Positions 16,172 to 23,522 of a DNA stretch of 64,000 nt are shown in pieces. The DNA comes from Bradyrhizobium sp. BRP22 (GTDB taxonomy: Bacteria > Pseudomonadota > Alphaproteobacteria > Rhizobiales > Xanthobacteraceae): contig NZ_JADYVX010000008.1 in assembly GCF_020194175.1 (NCBI RefSeq), forward strand, positions 124,001 through 188,000, written 5' to 3'. The notes under the pieces are model-generated. The model had not been told where the DNA came from and searched no databases. It saw only the letters and a program-made list of their open reading frames with translations. A program made the translations under genes and the position numbers. Each line of letters opens with the position of its first letter. Position 1 is the first letter of the stretch.

Positions 16172-17048
16172 CGGCTTGTCCTGCCGTCTTGCCCGCCCCG
16201 TTGATCCAGATCCCGATCAGCGCCAGCGCGGCCCCGGCATAGATCGTCCCTGCCGGCACCCACATGATGATTCCGGCCAATTGCTGGTCCTCCAGCGGTG
16301 TCAGGCCCCATGAGGCAGCCGCAGCCGTTTGCTGCTGATAGAGCACCCGCGGCGCCAGCGCCATGAGCGCGCCAAGCACACTCGTGTGTAGCATTGTGAC
16401 GAATACGTGCCAGGCGGCCGCGCCGGTCTCGCTGCGGCGGAATACCGACCACCAGAACAACACCGCCGTCGCAAAGAAGCTGAGATGCTGCAGCCGATGC
16501 AGCAGCGGATCGGCCACTGCGGCATCGAACAGCACCGGCGCATGCCACGCCCAGATTGCAACGCCGTGCAGCAGGGTGGCGTTGCGGCCGGAGCTCAGCC
16601 AGTTCCATGCCGCGCGGGTGACGGGCTGCCGCATAAGGCGGCCCATGGCCAGACGGGCCCGTCGCGGCAGCGACCACAACAATGTCCCAACCGGCCGGGC
16701 GATAACAATCAGCGGCGCCGACACGGCCATGATGATCTCGTGTTCGATCATGTGAAACGTGAAGAGACGTTCGCCGAGCCAGTGCAGCGGCGAAACCAGG
16801 GCAGCAGCAAGGGAGAGCCAGCCGACGAGGCAGGCGAGATCACGCCAGCTCCGCCTGCCGCCATTCCATCCCCGCCGCCGGGACAGCGTCAGCGCACCAA
16901 TGGCGTAGATGCCGCCGAACGTGAGAAGAGGGGCAACGATCCAGGGATCGAATGTCCAACTCGCGCGAGCGATCGGCTGCTCGACGTCATGGGCGTGCGC
17001 CGACGTTGCCAACAGCAATACAAGGAGGGAAACGGCTACTTTTCGCAT
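16155..17048 (-). CDS. Cytochrome c oxidase assembly protein, CtaG (caa3) type
   Basis: 297 residues from ATG 17048; the open frame extends 139 codons further but that part is antisense-like and overlaps the next genes. A signal peptide (VAVSLLVLLLATSAHAH) is followed by about seven membrane segments. The histidine-rich FTFHMIEHEIIMAVSAPLIV, LHGVAIWAWHAPVLFD, LQHLSFFATAVLFWW and TMLHTSVLGALMAL segments are those of the CtaG/DUF1404-like family of copper-related oxidase assembly factors, distinct from the Cox11-type CtaG. The start lies 13 bases inside the small membrane protein gene, so it belongs to the oxidase operon. Confidence 0.85.
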   Translation of the reverse strand: MRKVAVSLLVLLLATSAHAHDVEQPIARASWTFDPWIVAPLLTFGGIYAIGALTLSRRRGWNGGRRSWRDLACLVGWLSLAAALVSPLHWLGERLFTFHMIEHEIIMAVSAPLIVIARPVGTLLWSLPRRARLAMGRLMRQPVTRAAWNWLSSGRNATLLHGVAIWAWHAPVLFDAAVADPLLHRLQHLSFFATAVLFWWSVFRRSETGAAAWHVFVTMLHTSVLGALMALAPRVLYQQQTAAAASWGLTPLEDQQLAGIIMWVPAGTIYAGAALALIGIWINGAGKTAGQADVVAP

Positions 17049-17380
17049 CCGGTCAGCATCATTGACGCGATGCCCTGCATGATCAGGGCAAAGGTGAAGA
17101 CAAGCGCGGCAAGGCCACTGAGATTGCCGGCAAAGGAAATTGTTTCGTCGGGCGCACCAGCATCCGCCGATGACGGTCGCGCCGATCGCCATGAGGCGAG
17201 ACCGGAAAGGGCAGCGATCGTGGCGCCGATCAGCGACGCGGCGGCGGTTGCGTGCAGTTGCGACCGGCAGTCGGCATAAGGCAGGATTTGTCCGAGCTGC
17301 ATGTTCACGGCCCAGACGAGCGGCGCGAGCCAGAGGCCGGCCCAGAGCAGAAGATGGGACATCATCGTTGACGTGGTCAT
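17036..17380 (-). CDS. Small membrane protein of the oxidase operon
   Basis: 114 residues from ATG 17380, which overlaps the stop of the subunit III gene by 4 bases. Three hydrophobic stretches are visible: LLLWAGLWLAPLVWAVNMQL, AASLIGATIAALSGLASW and FAGNLSGLAALVFTFALIMQG. The family is not certain. It sits where B. japonicum coxP lies, and the short subunit IV-like or uncharacterised membrane proteins of caa3 operons have this size and topology. It probably stabilises the oxidase complex (inference from position only). Confidence 0.7.
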   Translation of the reverse strand: MTTSTMMSHLLLWAGLWLAPLVWAVNMQLGQILPYADCRSQLHATAAASLIGATIAALSGLASWRSARPSSADAGAPDETISFAGNLSGLAALVFTFALIMQGIASMMLTGCEK

Positions 17381-17979
17381 AGCCGCGGGATCCAGTAGAT
17401 GCAGCCGTAGATCGGAAGCCAGGTGACGACGACAAAGTTCCAATACATCGCGTTGTCCTGCACATCGCCGAACCGCCTTGTATTGTTGCCGTGGCGTGTG
17501 AACATCAACGTGGTGAGCACAAGCGTATCGACGAGATCGGTAATGATGTGGGTCGTGTGCAAACCGAGCAGCGTCCAAACGATCGAGCCATAGGCGTTGG
17601 TGTCCCAGCTCACTCCAAGTGCGGGGAACTCGAAGATGCGCACGATCAGCGGCGCCACGCCGAATAGCGACATCACGACCATTCCGATTCTTATCTTTCC
17701 GAGATCCTGTTGCTCCGCCCAGCGCGACATCAAGACGTTCGGAACGAGACTTGCTATCAGGATCAGCGTCGCCAGCGTGCCCGGCAGCAGGTCGGGCTTC
17801 GGCGCATCGATCGGCCAGGTCGCAGCCAGACTCATGAGATAGAAATAGACCGCGATGACGAGCGCGAAGCCGGTGCCCTCGATCAGCATGAAGGCGAGCG
17901 TTCCCCACCAGGTGACGCTGGCGGTTCCCATTCCGTGCAACGGGAGCTTTGAGAGATCGAGCGCGACTCTCTCCTTCAT
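17377..17979 (-). CDS. Cytochrome c oxidase subunit III family protein
   Basis: 200 residues from ATG 17979, overlapping the subunit I stop by 4 bases; in-frame sequence further upstream lies inside subunit I. Five membrane segments are seen, including WWGTLAFMLIEGTGFALVIAV, LLPGTLATLILIASLVPNVL, VWTLLGLHTTHIITDLVDTL and MYWNFVVVTWLPIYGCIYW. The E-G-T-G-F near 38 and the HTTHI segment correspond to conserved subunit III positions. Five helices rather than seven is usual for caa3/coxO-type subunit III. It is likely the coxO counterpart. Confidence 0.85.
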   Translation of the reverse strand: MKERVALDLSKLPLHGMGTASVTWWGTLAFMLIEGTGFALVIAVYFYLMSLAATWPIDAPKPDLLPGTLATLILIASLVPNVLMSRWAEQQDLGKIRIGMVVMSLFGVAPLIVRIFEFPALGVSWDTNAYGSIVWTLLGLHTTHIITDLVDTLVLTTLMFTRHGNNTRRFGDVQDNAMYWNFVVVTWLPIYGCIYWIPRL

Positions 17980-19889
17980 GATTCGTCCTCTGGGATGCTC
18001 TTCGGCCAGAACCAGCCGATGAGGGTGATCGAGATCGGGATCGAACCCCAGACCACTGCCCACGGCGAGAAGATCGACCAGATCAGCATCACGGTCGTCG
18101 CGATCGCCGCCCACAATGGCCAGATCGAATTCCGCGGCGAAGCCTCGCGCGCCTGCGGCTCGGCAGCGACGAGCGAGGTGACGACCAGTTCGCGCCGGTC
18201 GGTGCGCAAACCGTTCGCAACGGCGAGGCCGTCGCTACAGTCCCAGAGCGGGTGGGAGCCGCTCACGACCGGCACGCGGGCGAAGTTGTAGCTTGGCGGT
18301 GGCGAGGGCGTGGCCCATTCCAGGGTCGGCGCCGCCCAGGGATTGTCGTCGGCCACTGATCCGGACCGTGCACTGCGAATGGCATTAAGGAAGAAAATCA
18401 GGAAGCCGGCAACCAGGATAATCGCGCTCAAGCTGACGAACAGGTTGATGCCATGCCATGGCATGTCCGGCTGGTAAGTGTAGATCCGGCGCGGCATGCC
18501 CTGCAGACCGAGGATATGCATGGGAAAGAATGTCAGGTTGAATCCGACGAAGATCAGCCAGAACGACCATTTCCCGAGCGTCTCGCTCATCATGCGTCCC
18601 GTGATCTTGGGAAACCAATAGTGGACGGCGCCGAGTAGCGGGAAGACGGCGCCGCCGATCAGCACGTAATGGAAATGCGCGACGACGAAATAGGTGTCGT
18701 GCACCTGCGTGTCGAACGGCACGGACGCAACCATCACACCGGTCAAGCCGCCGATCACGAAGGTGACGATGAATCCGATGATGAACAGCAGCGGCGTCGC
18801 GAACACGGGCTTGCCATCCCACAACGTCGCGATCCAGCAAAAGACCTGGACGCCGGCGGGAATCGCAATCGCCATGCTGGAGGCGGTGAAGAAGCTGTTG
18901 CCGAGCCTCGGCAATCCGGCCACGAACATGTGGTGGACCCACAGCCCGAACGACAGGATGCCGGTGGCGATCAGCGCCATCACCAGTGCGAGATAGCCAA
19001 AGGCCGGACGGCGCGCGAACGGCTCGATCATGGTGGAGACCATGCCAGCCGCCGGCAGGAAGATGATGTAGACCTCGGGGTGGCCAAAAAACCAGAACAA
19101 ATGCTGCCACAACAGTACGTCACCGCCTTCGGCGGGGTTATAGAAGTGCGTGCCAACGAGCCGGTCGAGGATCAGGCTGGTGCTCGCGACCATGATTGCC
19201 GGCATCGCCATGATGACAAGGAACGCGGTTACCAGCATTGCCCAGACGAACACGGGAATGCGGTCGAGTGTCATGCCCGGCGCGCGCTGCTTGAAGATGG
19301 TCACAACGAGCTCGACTGCCACGGCGAGCGCCGAGAGCTCGGTGAAGGTGATCATCTGGGCCCAAATGTCGGCGCGCTTGCCGGCGCCATATTGCGGGCC
19401 GGACAGTGGCACATAGGCGAACCAGCCGACATCGGGAGCCATGTCGAGCGCAAAGGAAAGCCAGAGCAGCGTGCCTCCGGCAAGATAGATCCAGTAGGAA
19501 AACGCGTTCAGCCGAGGAAAGGCGATATTGCGCGTGCCGAGCATCAGCGGCACCAGATACACCGCCATCGCTTCCATCACGGGCACAGCGAACAGGAACA
19601 TCATGTTCGCGCCGTGCATCGTGAAGATCTGGTTGTAGCGGTCCGGACCGATCAAGCGCGCTTCCGGCTGTGCGAGCTGGATGCGCATCAGCGCGGCGAG
19701 GATTCCGCCAAGCGCGAGGAATACGAAGGCCGTCAGGATGTAGCGCCGGCCGATGATCTTGTGATCGACGGTCGCAAGCGCAGCCCACAAACCGGAAGGC
19801 GTTTTCCAAGTTTCTGCGAGCTCAGCCTCCAGCTGGCTTCGCTCGAGATCGGTGTCGCGCGTAGCTGGCCCGGTGATGTTCGCCTTCAT
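17976..19889 (-). CDS. ctaD: Cytochrome c oxidase subunit I
   Basis: 637 residues, twelve or more membrane helices. Haem- and copper-ligand segments are all present: FTMHGANMMFLFAVP (haem a His), WQHLFWFFGHPEVYI (CuB His cross-linked Tyr, and the D-channel Glu), GLWVHHMFVAGL (CuB His pair), and HDTYFVVAHFHYVLIGG (haem a3 and haem a His). The K-channel SSMAIAIPAGVQVF segment is present too. A hydrophobic C-terminal extension after residue 560 (WPLWAAIATTVMLIWSIFSPW) resembles a fused partial subunit III/IV seen in caa3 enzymes. It reduces O2 to water while pumping protons. It corresponds to coxN of the B. japonicum alternative oxidase. Confidence 0.93.
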   Translation of the reverse strand: MKANITGPATRDTDLERSQLEAELAETWKTPSGLWAALATVDHKIIGRRYILTAFVFLALGGILAALMRIQLAQPEARLIGPDRYNQIFTMHGANMMFLFAVPVMEAMAVYLVPLMLGTRNIAFPRLNAFSYWIYLAGGTLLWLSFALDMAPDVGWFAYVPLSGPQYGAGKRADIWAQMITFTELSALAVAVELVVTIFKQRAPGMTLDRIPVFVWAMLVTAFLVIMAMPAIMVASTSLILDRLVGTHFYNPAEGGDVLLWQHLFWFFGHPEVYIIFLPAAGMVSTMIEPFARRPAFGYLALVMALIATGILSFGLWVHHMFVAGLPRLGNSFFTASSMAIAIPAGVQVFCWIATLWDGKPVFATPLLFIIGFIVTFVIGGLTGVMVASVPFDTQVHDTYFVVAHFHYVLIGGAVFPLLGAVHYWFPKITGRMMSETLGKWSFWLIFVGFNLTFFPMHILGLQGMPRRIYTYQPDMPWHGINLFVSLSAIILVAGFLIFFLNAIRSARSGSVADDNPWAAPTLEWATPSPPPSYNFARVPVVSGSHPLWDCSDGLAVANGLRTDRRELVVTSLVAAEPQAREASPRNSIWPLWAAIATTVMLIWSIFSPWAVVWGSIPISITLIGWFWPKSIPEDES

Positions 19890-20899
19890 TTCAGGCTCGC
19901 CAGATAGGCCGAGACCGCGCGCAGCTCCTCGGGCGTGAGCGGCACCATCGGCATATTATTGCCTGGCTTGATCGTCTGCGGGTCAGCGATCCACGCTGCG
20001 AGCGATCCCCGTGTCGTTTCGAACAGGCCGGCGGCGATGTACTTGCGGCTGCCGACATGCGTCAAATCCGGTCCGGTCGTGCCCGATGCCGCCGTGCCAC
20101 GAACAGTGTGGCAGGCCGCACATGGCTTCTCGAGAAACGTTCGTTGGCCGCCGGCGAGCTCTTCTTCGGATGGTTGGACGGCCGGCTGCCGCTGTGCATT
20201 TATCCATTTGTCGAATTCGTCCGGACTTTCCGCGATAACCAGGAACGCCATATGCGCATGCTGCATTCCGCAGAACTCCGCGCATTGCCCGCGATAGATG
20301 CCGGGTTTTTCGGCGCGAATTATCAGCTCGTTGGCTCGGCCCGGGACGAGATCTTGCTTGCCGGCCAGGCTCGGCACCCAGAAGGAGTGGATGACGTCGA
20401 GCCCCTCGAGCTTGAAACGCACGTTGCGACCGACGGGAATGTGAATCTCATTGGCGGTCTCGAACCGTTCCTCGGAGCGCGCGCCGAAATATTCGACGCT
20501 CCACCACCATTGCAGGCCGCGCACCTTGATCGTCAGCTCGTCGTTGCCGCCGATGCCCAGCGCGCGTGTCGCAAAGAAGCTCATGATGGTAAAACCGCTG
20601 ATGACGACGGTCGTGGCGGCGACTGCGGCGATGACGGTGGCCGTCATGCGCCTCTGCGTCGAAGGTTGCGGCGTGACCGGCAGGGGACGCTCGCGGCGAT
20701 TGCGCCATAGGGCCATGATCAGCGCGATCATCACCAGCATCCAGACCACGGAGCAGACCGCCACGATCAGGATGATCAATTGCTTCAGGCTGACCGCAGA
20801 TGTGCCATGCGCATCCAGCGCCGACTGCCAGCCGTCGCAACCCGCCAGCAGGACTGCAGGTGTCACGACCCACGCAAGTCTGGTCGCGCGTCGCATCAC
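19886..20899 (-). CDS. coxB: Cytochrome c oxidase subunit II with fused cytochrome c
   Basis: 337 residues. A lipoprotein signal (AVLLAGC) precedes two membrane helices (IILIVAVCSVVWMLVMIALIM and AAVAATTVVISGFTIMSFF). The cupredoxin domain has the CuA ligands in GLDVIHSFWVPSLAG and GQCAEFCGMQHAHM. The C-terminal 90 residues form a cytochrome c domain with CAACH and a methionine ligand in NNMPMVPLTPEEL. This fusion defines a caa3-type oxidase (coxM in B. japonicum nomenclature). The start overlaps the upstream cytochrome stop by 4 bases. Confidence 0.92.
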   Translation of the reverse strand: MMRRATRLAWVVTPAVLLAGCDGWQSALDAHGTSAVSLKQLIILIVAVCSVVWMLVMIALIMALWRNRRERPLPVTPQPSTQRRMTATVIAAVAATTVVISGFTIMSFFATRALGIGGNDELTIKVRGLQWWWSVEYFGARSEERFETANEIHIPVGRNVRFKLEGLDVIHSFWVPSLAGKQDLVPGRANELIIRAEKPGIYRGQCAEFCGMQHAHMAFLVIAESPDEFDKWINAQRQPAVQPSEEELAGGQRTFLEKPCAACHTVRGTAASGTTGPDLTHVGSRKYIAAGLFETTRGSLAAWIADPQTIKPGNNMPMVPLTPEELRAVSAYLASLK

Positions 20900-21459
20900 G
20901 GCGTAGGCCCCTGATCCGGATGCAGCGGCGTTGGTCCCTGATCGAACTGAATCTTTGCGGGCGCGCGATTTTCCGCAGGGCGCGTATGCTTTTCATCGCT
21001 GCGGCTCGGCGCGGCCGTCTTGCCGGCATAGGAGCCGATCGTCTGCACGTAGCCTGCAAGCTGCCAGATCTGATCGGTCGTCATCTTGTCGCGATAGGCC
21101 GGCATACCGTGCGGCCGGCCATCGCGGATCGAGGCGAAGATCGAGACCATGTCGGGGCCGTAGTACCACCAGCCATCGAGGAAGGCGGGTCCGATGCCAC
21201 CTTCGCCATTGCCGTGGCAGGTCTTGCATCCGAACCAAGAGTAAAGCCGCTTGCCCTGGCTGAGATTGTAGGCGTTGGTCTCGTACGGTTTCTCCAGCGC
21301 AAAATACACGTTGGGCGGCGCGCCGCTGATGCCGTTCGGCATCAGCGCTACTTTGTCGAGCGCCTCCGCGATCGGTGGATCGAGCCGGAGTTGTCGTTCC
21401 TCCCGTTGGCATCCCGCCACAGCAATCGCGAGACCGGTAAGAAGCGTCGCTATCCGCAT
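20896..21459 (-). CDS. Lipoprotein cytochrome c, first gene of the oxidase operon
   Basis: 187 residues from ATG 21459; the open frame extends upstream but without family character. A lipoprotein signal (LTGLAIAVAGC) is followed by a cytochrome c domain with CKTCH (motif around 76-80) and a distal Met in GRPHGMPAYRDKM. GEGGIGPAFLDGWWYYG is typical of oxidase-linked or c-type cytochromes of the PetJ/cyoA-associated group. The C-terminus contains a short internal repeat, DQGPTP twice, separated by LHP. No strong Shine-Dalgarno is seen before the chosen start, which is the weakest point of this call. It likely delivers electrons to subunit II. Confidence 0.82.
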   Translation of the reverse strand: MRIATLLTGLAIAVAGCQREERQLRLDPPIAEALDKVALMPNGISGAPPNVYFALEKPYETNAYNLSQGKRLYSWFGCKTCHGNGEGGIGPAFLDGWWYYGPDMVSIFASIRDGRPHGMPAYRDKMTTDQIWQLAGYVQTIGSYAGKTAAPSRSDEKHTRPAENRAPAKIQFDQGPTPLHPDQGPTP

Positions 21460-21796
21460 GGTTCGATCTGGTGGAAACGGGAGACGTCGGACTCGTAATC
21501 GATGTCGTGGAGCAAGGTTCCTCGGCCGGCCGTGGGAACCGCCGAAGGCATGAAGAGGAACGAAGGTCGCGGATCGAGCTCCGGACACCTTGTCGGCCAG
21601 ATGCCGTTTGCGATTGGTGGTCTCGCATACCGAGAAGTGCTCGCACCGGCCGCAAATGATGGTGAAGGGCGCGACGATTCGCTCGCTCTTCTTCAGCTTG
21701 CCGGATGAAACTCTAAAGTCGGAGCGCCGGCGATTCTTGCTAACGACCATTCGATTTCTTGCTGCGCGCGCTGCGGTGAAGCGGCGGAAGCAAATA

Positions 21797-21821
21797 GGAA
21801 CGACCGGTCACCACGGCCGTT
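21797..21821 (+). promoter_or_regulatory. Putative sigma-EcfG promoter upstream of the SDR gene
   Basis: GGAAC at 21797-21801 and CGTT at 21818-21821 are separated by 16 bases, an exact consensus match. Downstream lie only the truncated SDR remnant (ATG 21854) and the intact SDR (ATG 21991), so a general-stress transcript would begin about 25 bases before the remnant's start. Confidence 0.6.
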
Positions 21822-21853
21822 GAGCGGCAAGCTCTCAAGTTGAGGAAGTTGAC

Positions 21854-21994
21854 ATGCTCATGGGACAGCTTGCCGTCATCACCGGTGCGTCTATCGGCAT
21901 CGGTCCACATCCTGATCACCGGCTCGATCGCAGCGTACTGCCTTCCGGAAGCAAGAGACCGCAGCTCAGCGCGCTCGACAGGAGGCACACATGA
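21854..21994 (+). pseudogene. Truncated SDR gene remnant, possibly now a leader peptide
   Basis: A 46-codon frame with a good ribosome site (GAGGAAGTTGAC) starts MLMGQLAVITGASIGIG, a complete short-chain-dehydrogenase NAD-binding motif. It then leaves the family frame. Bases 21902-21940 in the +1 frame read VHILITGSIAAYCLP, which matches the later catalytic-serine strand (ILITGSIAG) of SDR proteins. An internal deletion of about 120 codons therefore joined two parts of one gene. Its stop overlaps the ATG of the intact SDR (ATGA), so translation of the remnant could couple to the next gene. Confidence 0.6.
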
Positions 21995-22848
21995 TCGACT
22001 ATCCAAAACCGCCATATCCCGCTCAGAAGCAGGAAATGCCGGGGTCCACGGCAGCGATGAGGCCGCGGCCAGATCATGGCGAAGCGACTTACAAAGGGTC
22101 CGGTCGGCTGCAGGGAAGAAAGGCCATCATAACCGGCGGCGACAGCGGAATTGGCCGCGCGATAGCCATTGCGTTCGCGCGCGAAGGGGCTGACATCCTG
22201 ATAGCCTATCTCAACGAGAAGGAAGACGCTCAGGACGTGAAACAACTCATCGAGAAGGAGGGGCGCAAGGCCATCCTAGTCGAAGGGGATCTCCGAAATG
22301 CAGAGCATTGCCGGGATGTGGTGAGCCGCGCGGCAAGCGAACTCGGTGGCATCGATATCCTCGTCAACAACGCCGCGCACCAAGCAACGTTCAGCGATAT
22401 TGGCGACATCAGCGACGAAGAGTGGCAGCTCACTTTTGAGGTGAATATCCACGCGATGTTCTATCTCGCGAAGGCGGCGGTGCCGCTTATGAAGGCGGGA
22501 AGCGCAATCATCAATACGGCGTCGGTGAACTCTGACATGCCGAATCCCATCCTGCTGGCTTACGCCACGACGAAGGGCGCGATTCAGAATTTCACCGGCG
22601 GACTGGCGCAGATGCTCGCTGAGAAGGGCATACGCGTGAACGCGGTCGCGCCTGGTCCAATTTGGACGCCGCTGATCCCGTCCACCATGCCCGAGGACGC
22701 CGTGAAGAACTTCGGCAAGCAGGTGCCGATGCGGCGGGCAGGGCAGCCGGCCGAACTGGCTACCGCTTATGTGATGCTGGCCGATCCCCTGTCGAGCTAC
22801 ACCTCCGGCACCACCATCGCAGTCACAGGCGGCAAACCGTTCATCTGA
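21991..22848 (+). CDS. Stress-type SDR oxidoreductase (YghA/YhdG-like)
   Basis: 285 residues, preceded by GACAGGAGGCACAC. A 40-residue N-terminal extension rich in proline (PKPPYPAQKQEMPG) precedes the classical core: ITGGDSGIGRAIA (NAD(P) loop), NNAAHQ, the catalytic serine in NTASVNSD, YATTK (YxxxK intact) and APGPIWTPLIPSTMPED. The extension and the P-G-P-I-W-T-P-L-I-P-S loop mark the glucose/ribitol dehydrogenase-like group that includes E. coli YghA and Bacillus general-stress SDRs. The putative EcfG promoter fits a role in stress-related aldehyde or polyol reduction. Substrate unknown. Confidence 0.88.
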   Translation: MIDYPKPPYPAQKQEMPGSTAAMRPRPDHGEATYKGSGRLQGRKAIITGGDSGIGRAIAIAFAREGADILIAYLNEKEDAQDVKQLIEKEGRKAILVEGDLRNAEHCRDVVSRAASELGGIDILVNNAAHQATFSDIGDISDEEWQLTFEVNIHAMFYLAKAAVPLMKAGSAIINTASVNSDMPNPILLAYATTKGAIQNFTGGLAQMLAEKGIRVNAVAPGPIWTPLIPSTMPEDAVKNFGKQVPMRRAGQPAELATAYVMLADPLSSYTSGTTIAVTGGKPFI

Positions 22849-22956
22849 TCCTGGGGGAACGGCCAACGGTGCCATTGGCGATGTTTAAGAACGCCGTCAT
22901 GCGCAAGCAATGACGCGCCTCTACCTCGAAGATATCGACATGAAGTTGGTACAATT

Positions 22957-23235
22957 GCGTTGGCTACCGCGCTGCCGGGGGCATCCTGCTGCTTGGGTGA
23001 GCCTATCATGACTACCTTCGGCGGCGATATTCTTGCCTGGTTTGCCGAAGGCGGCATCGACGCAGGTCGTGGTGCCAAGACCACTGTGCTGTACACCCGG
23101 CTCGGCGCGTCTACGACAAGTACGGTCCTGTGGCGCTCTCACCGGTGGCGCCGAGCTCAGGCGCCGGCATTGCCACACTGAACCCAATCCCTGAGGTACG
23201 GCCAGGCGACATCGATCTGATTGCGCGATACCTTG
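22957..23235 (+). pseudogene. Remnant of a filamentous-haemagglutinin-like giant exoprotein
   Basis: Three frames together spell an internal piece of the large FhaB-like proteins (DUF3739-type region) of rhizobia and burkholderias. The order is YRAAGGILLLG, then EPIMTTFGGDILAWFAEGG and IDAGRGAKTTVLYTR, then after another shift RRVYDKYGPVALSPVAPSSG, AGIATLNPIPEV and PGDIDLIA. Both ends are missing and at least two frameshifts are needed, so no protein can be made. No TpsB partner is nearby. It marks a site of past deletion between the SDR gene and the catabolic operon. Confidence 0.65.
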
Positions 23236-23522
23236 ACGATTCTGTTAAATCGTTTCATTGACAGCACATGGATAACTGCGCATAATTCGAACCAAGTGCT
23301 GGAAGAACAATCGTAGGGAAGGACGTCAATACTCGTGCCGAACGCGCATTTCGCCAGCACGAGATGCTTCGTAGAAATATATCTAAGTAAAATCAAATAT
23401 TTGCTGGATAGTCGCGTCCTCTCTCCGAGGTGATGGCGCGGCTGCCCAAAGCGAGGTCTCTGTGCCTCGTGATGAGCATCAGCGGCATAATAAATGAAAC
23501 GATCCATAACGGGGAGGATGGA
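23236..23522 (+). other. AT-rich leader region of the catabolic operon
   Basis: This gene-free stretch is markedly richer in A and T than its surroundings and precedes the first gene of the ABC transporter/catabolic operon, so it should hold the operon promoter. TTAAATCGTTTCATTGA (23245-23261) faintly resembles a LacI-family half-site pair, but no clear dyad was found and no copy of the 37-bp dyad in front of the lacI-type gene is present. Confidence 0.35.

Noticed and set aside
17049..17465. 139-codon N-terminal extension of the CtaG-type protein
   Set aside because: It overlaps the small membrane protein gene out of frame and precedes a proper signal peptide that begins at the ATG at 17048.
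18669..19907. Plus-strand open frame of 412 codons
   Set aside because: It is antisense to cytochrome oxidase subunit I, whose haem and copper ligands are all intact; the translated frame is histidine/arginine/glutamate-rich noise.
23245..23261. LacI operator in front of the catabolic operon
   Set aside because: The TTAAATCGTTTCATTGA stretch has only a weak CG-centred dyad and no similarity to the 37-bp dyad next to the lacI-type gene.
23157..23507. Minus-strand open frame of 116 codons
   Set aside because: It covers the haemagglutinin remnant and the AT-rich leader, has no ribosome site and no family features.
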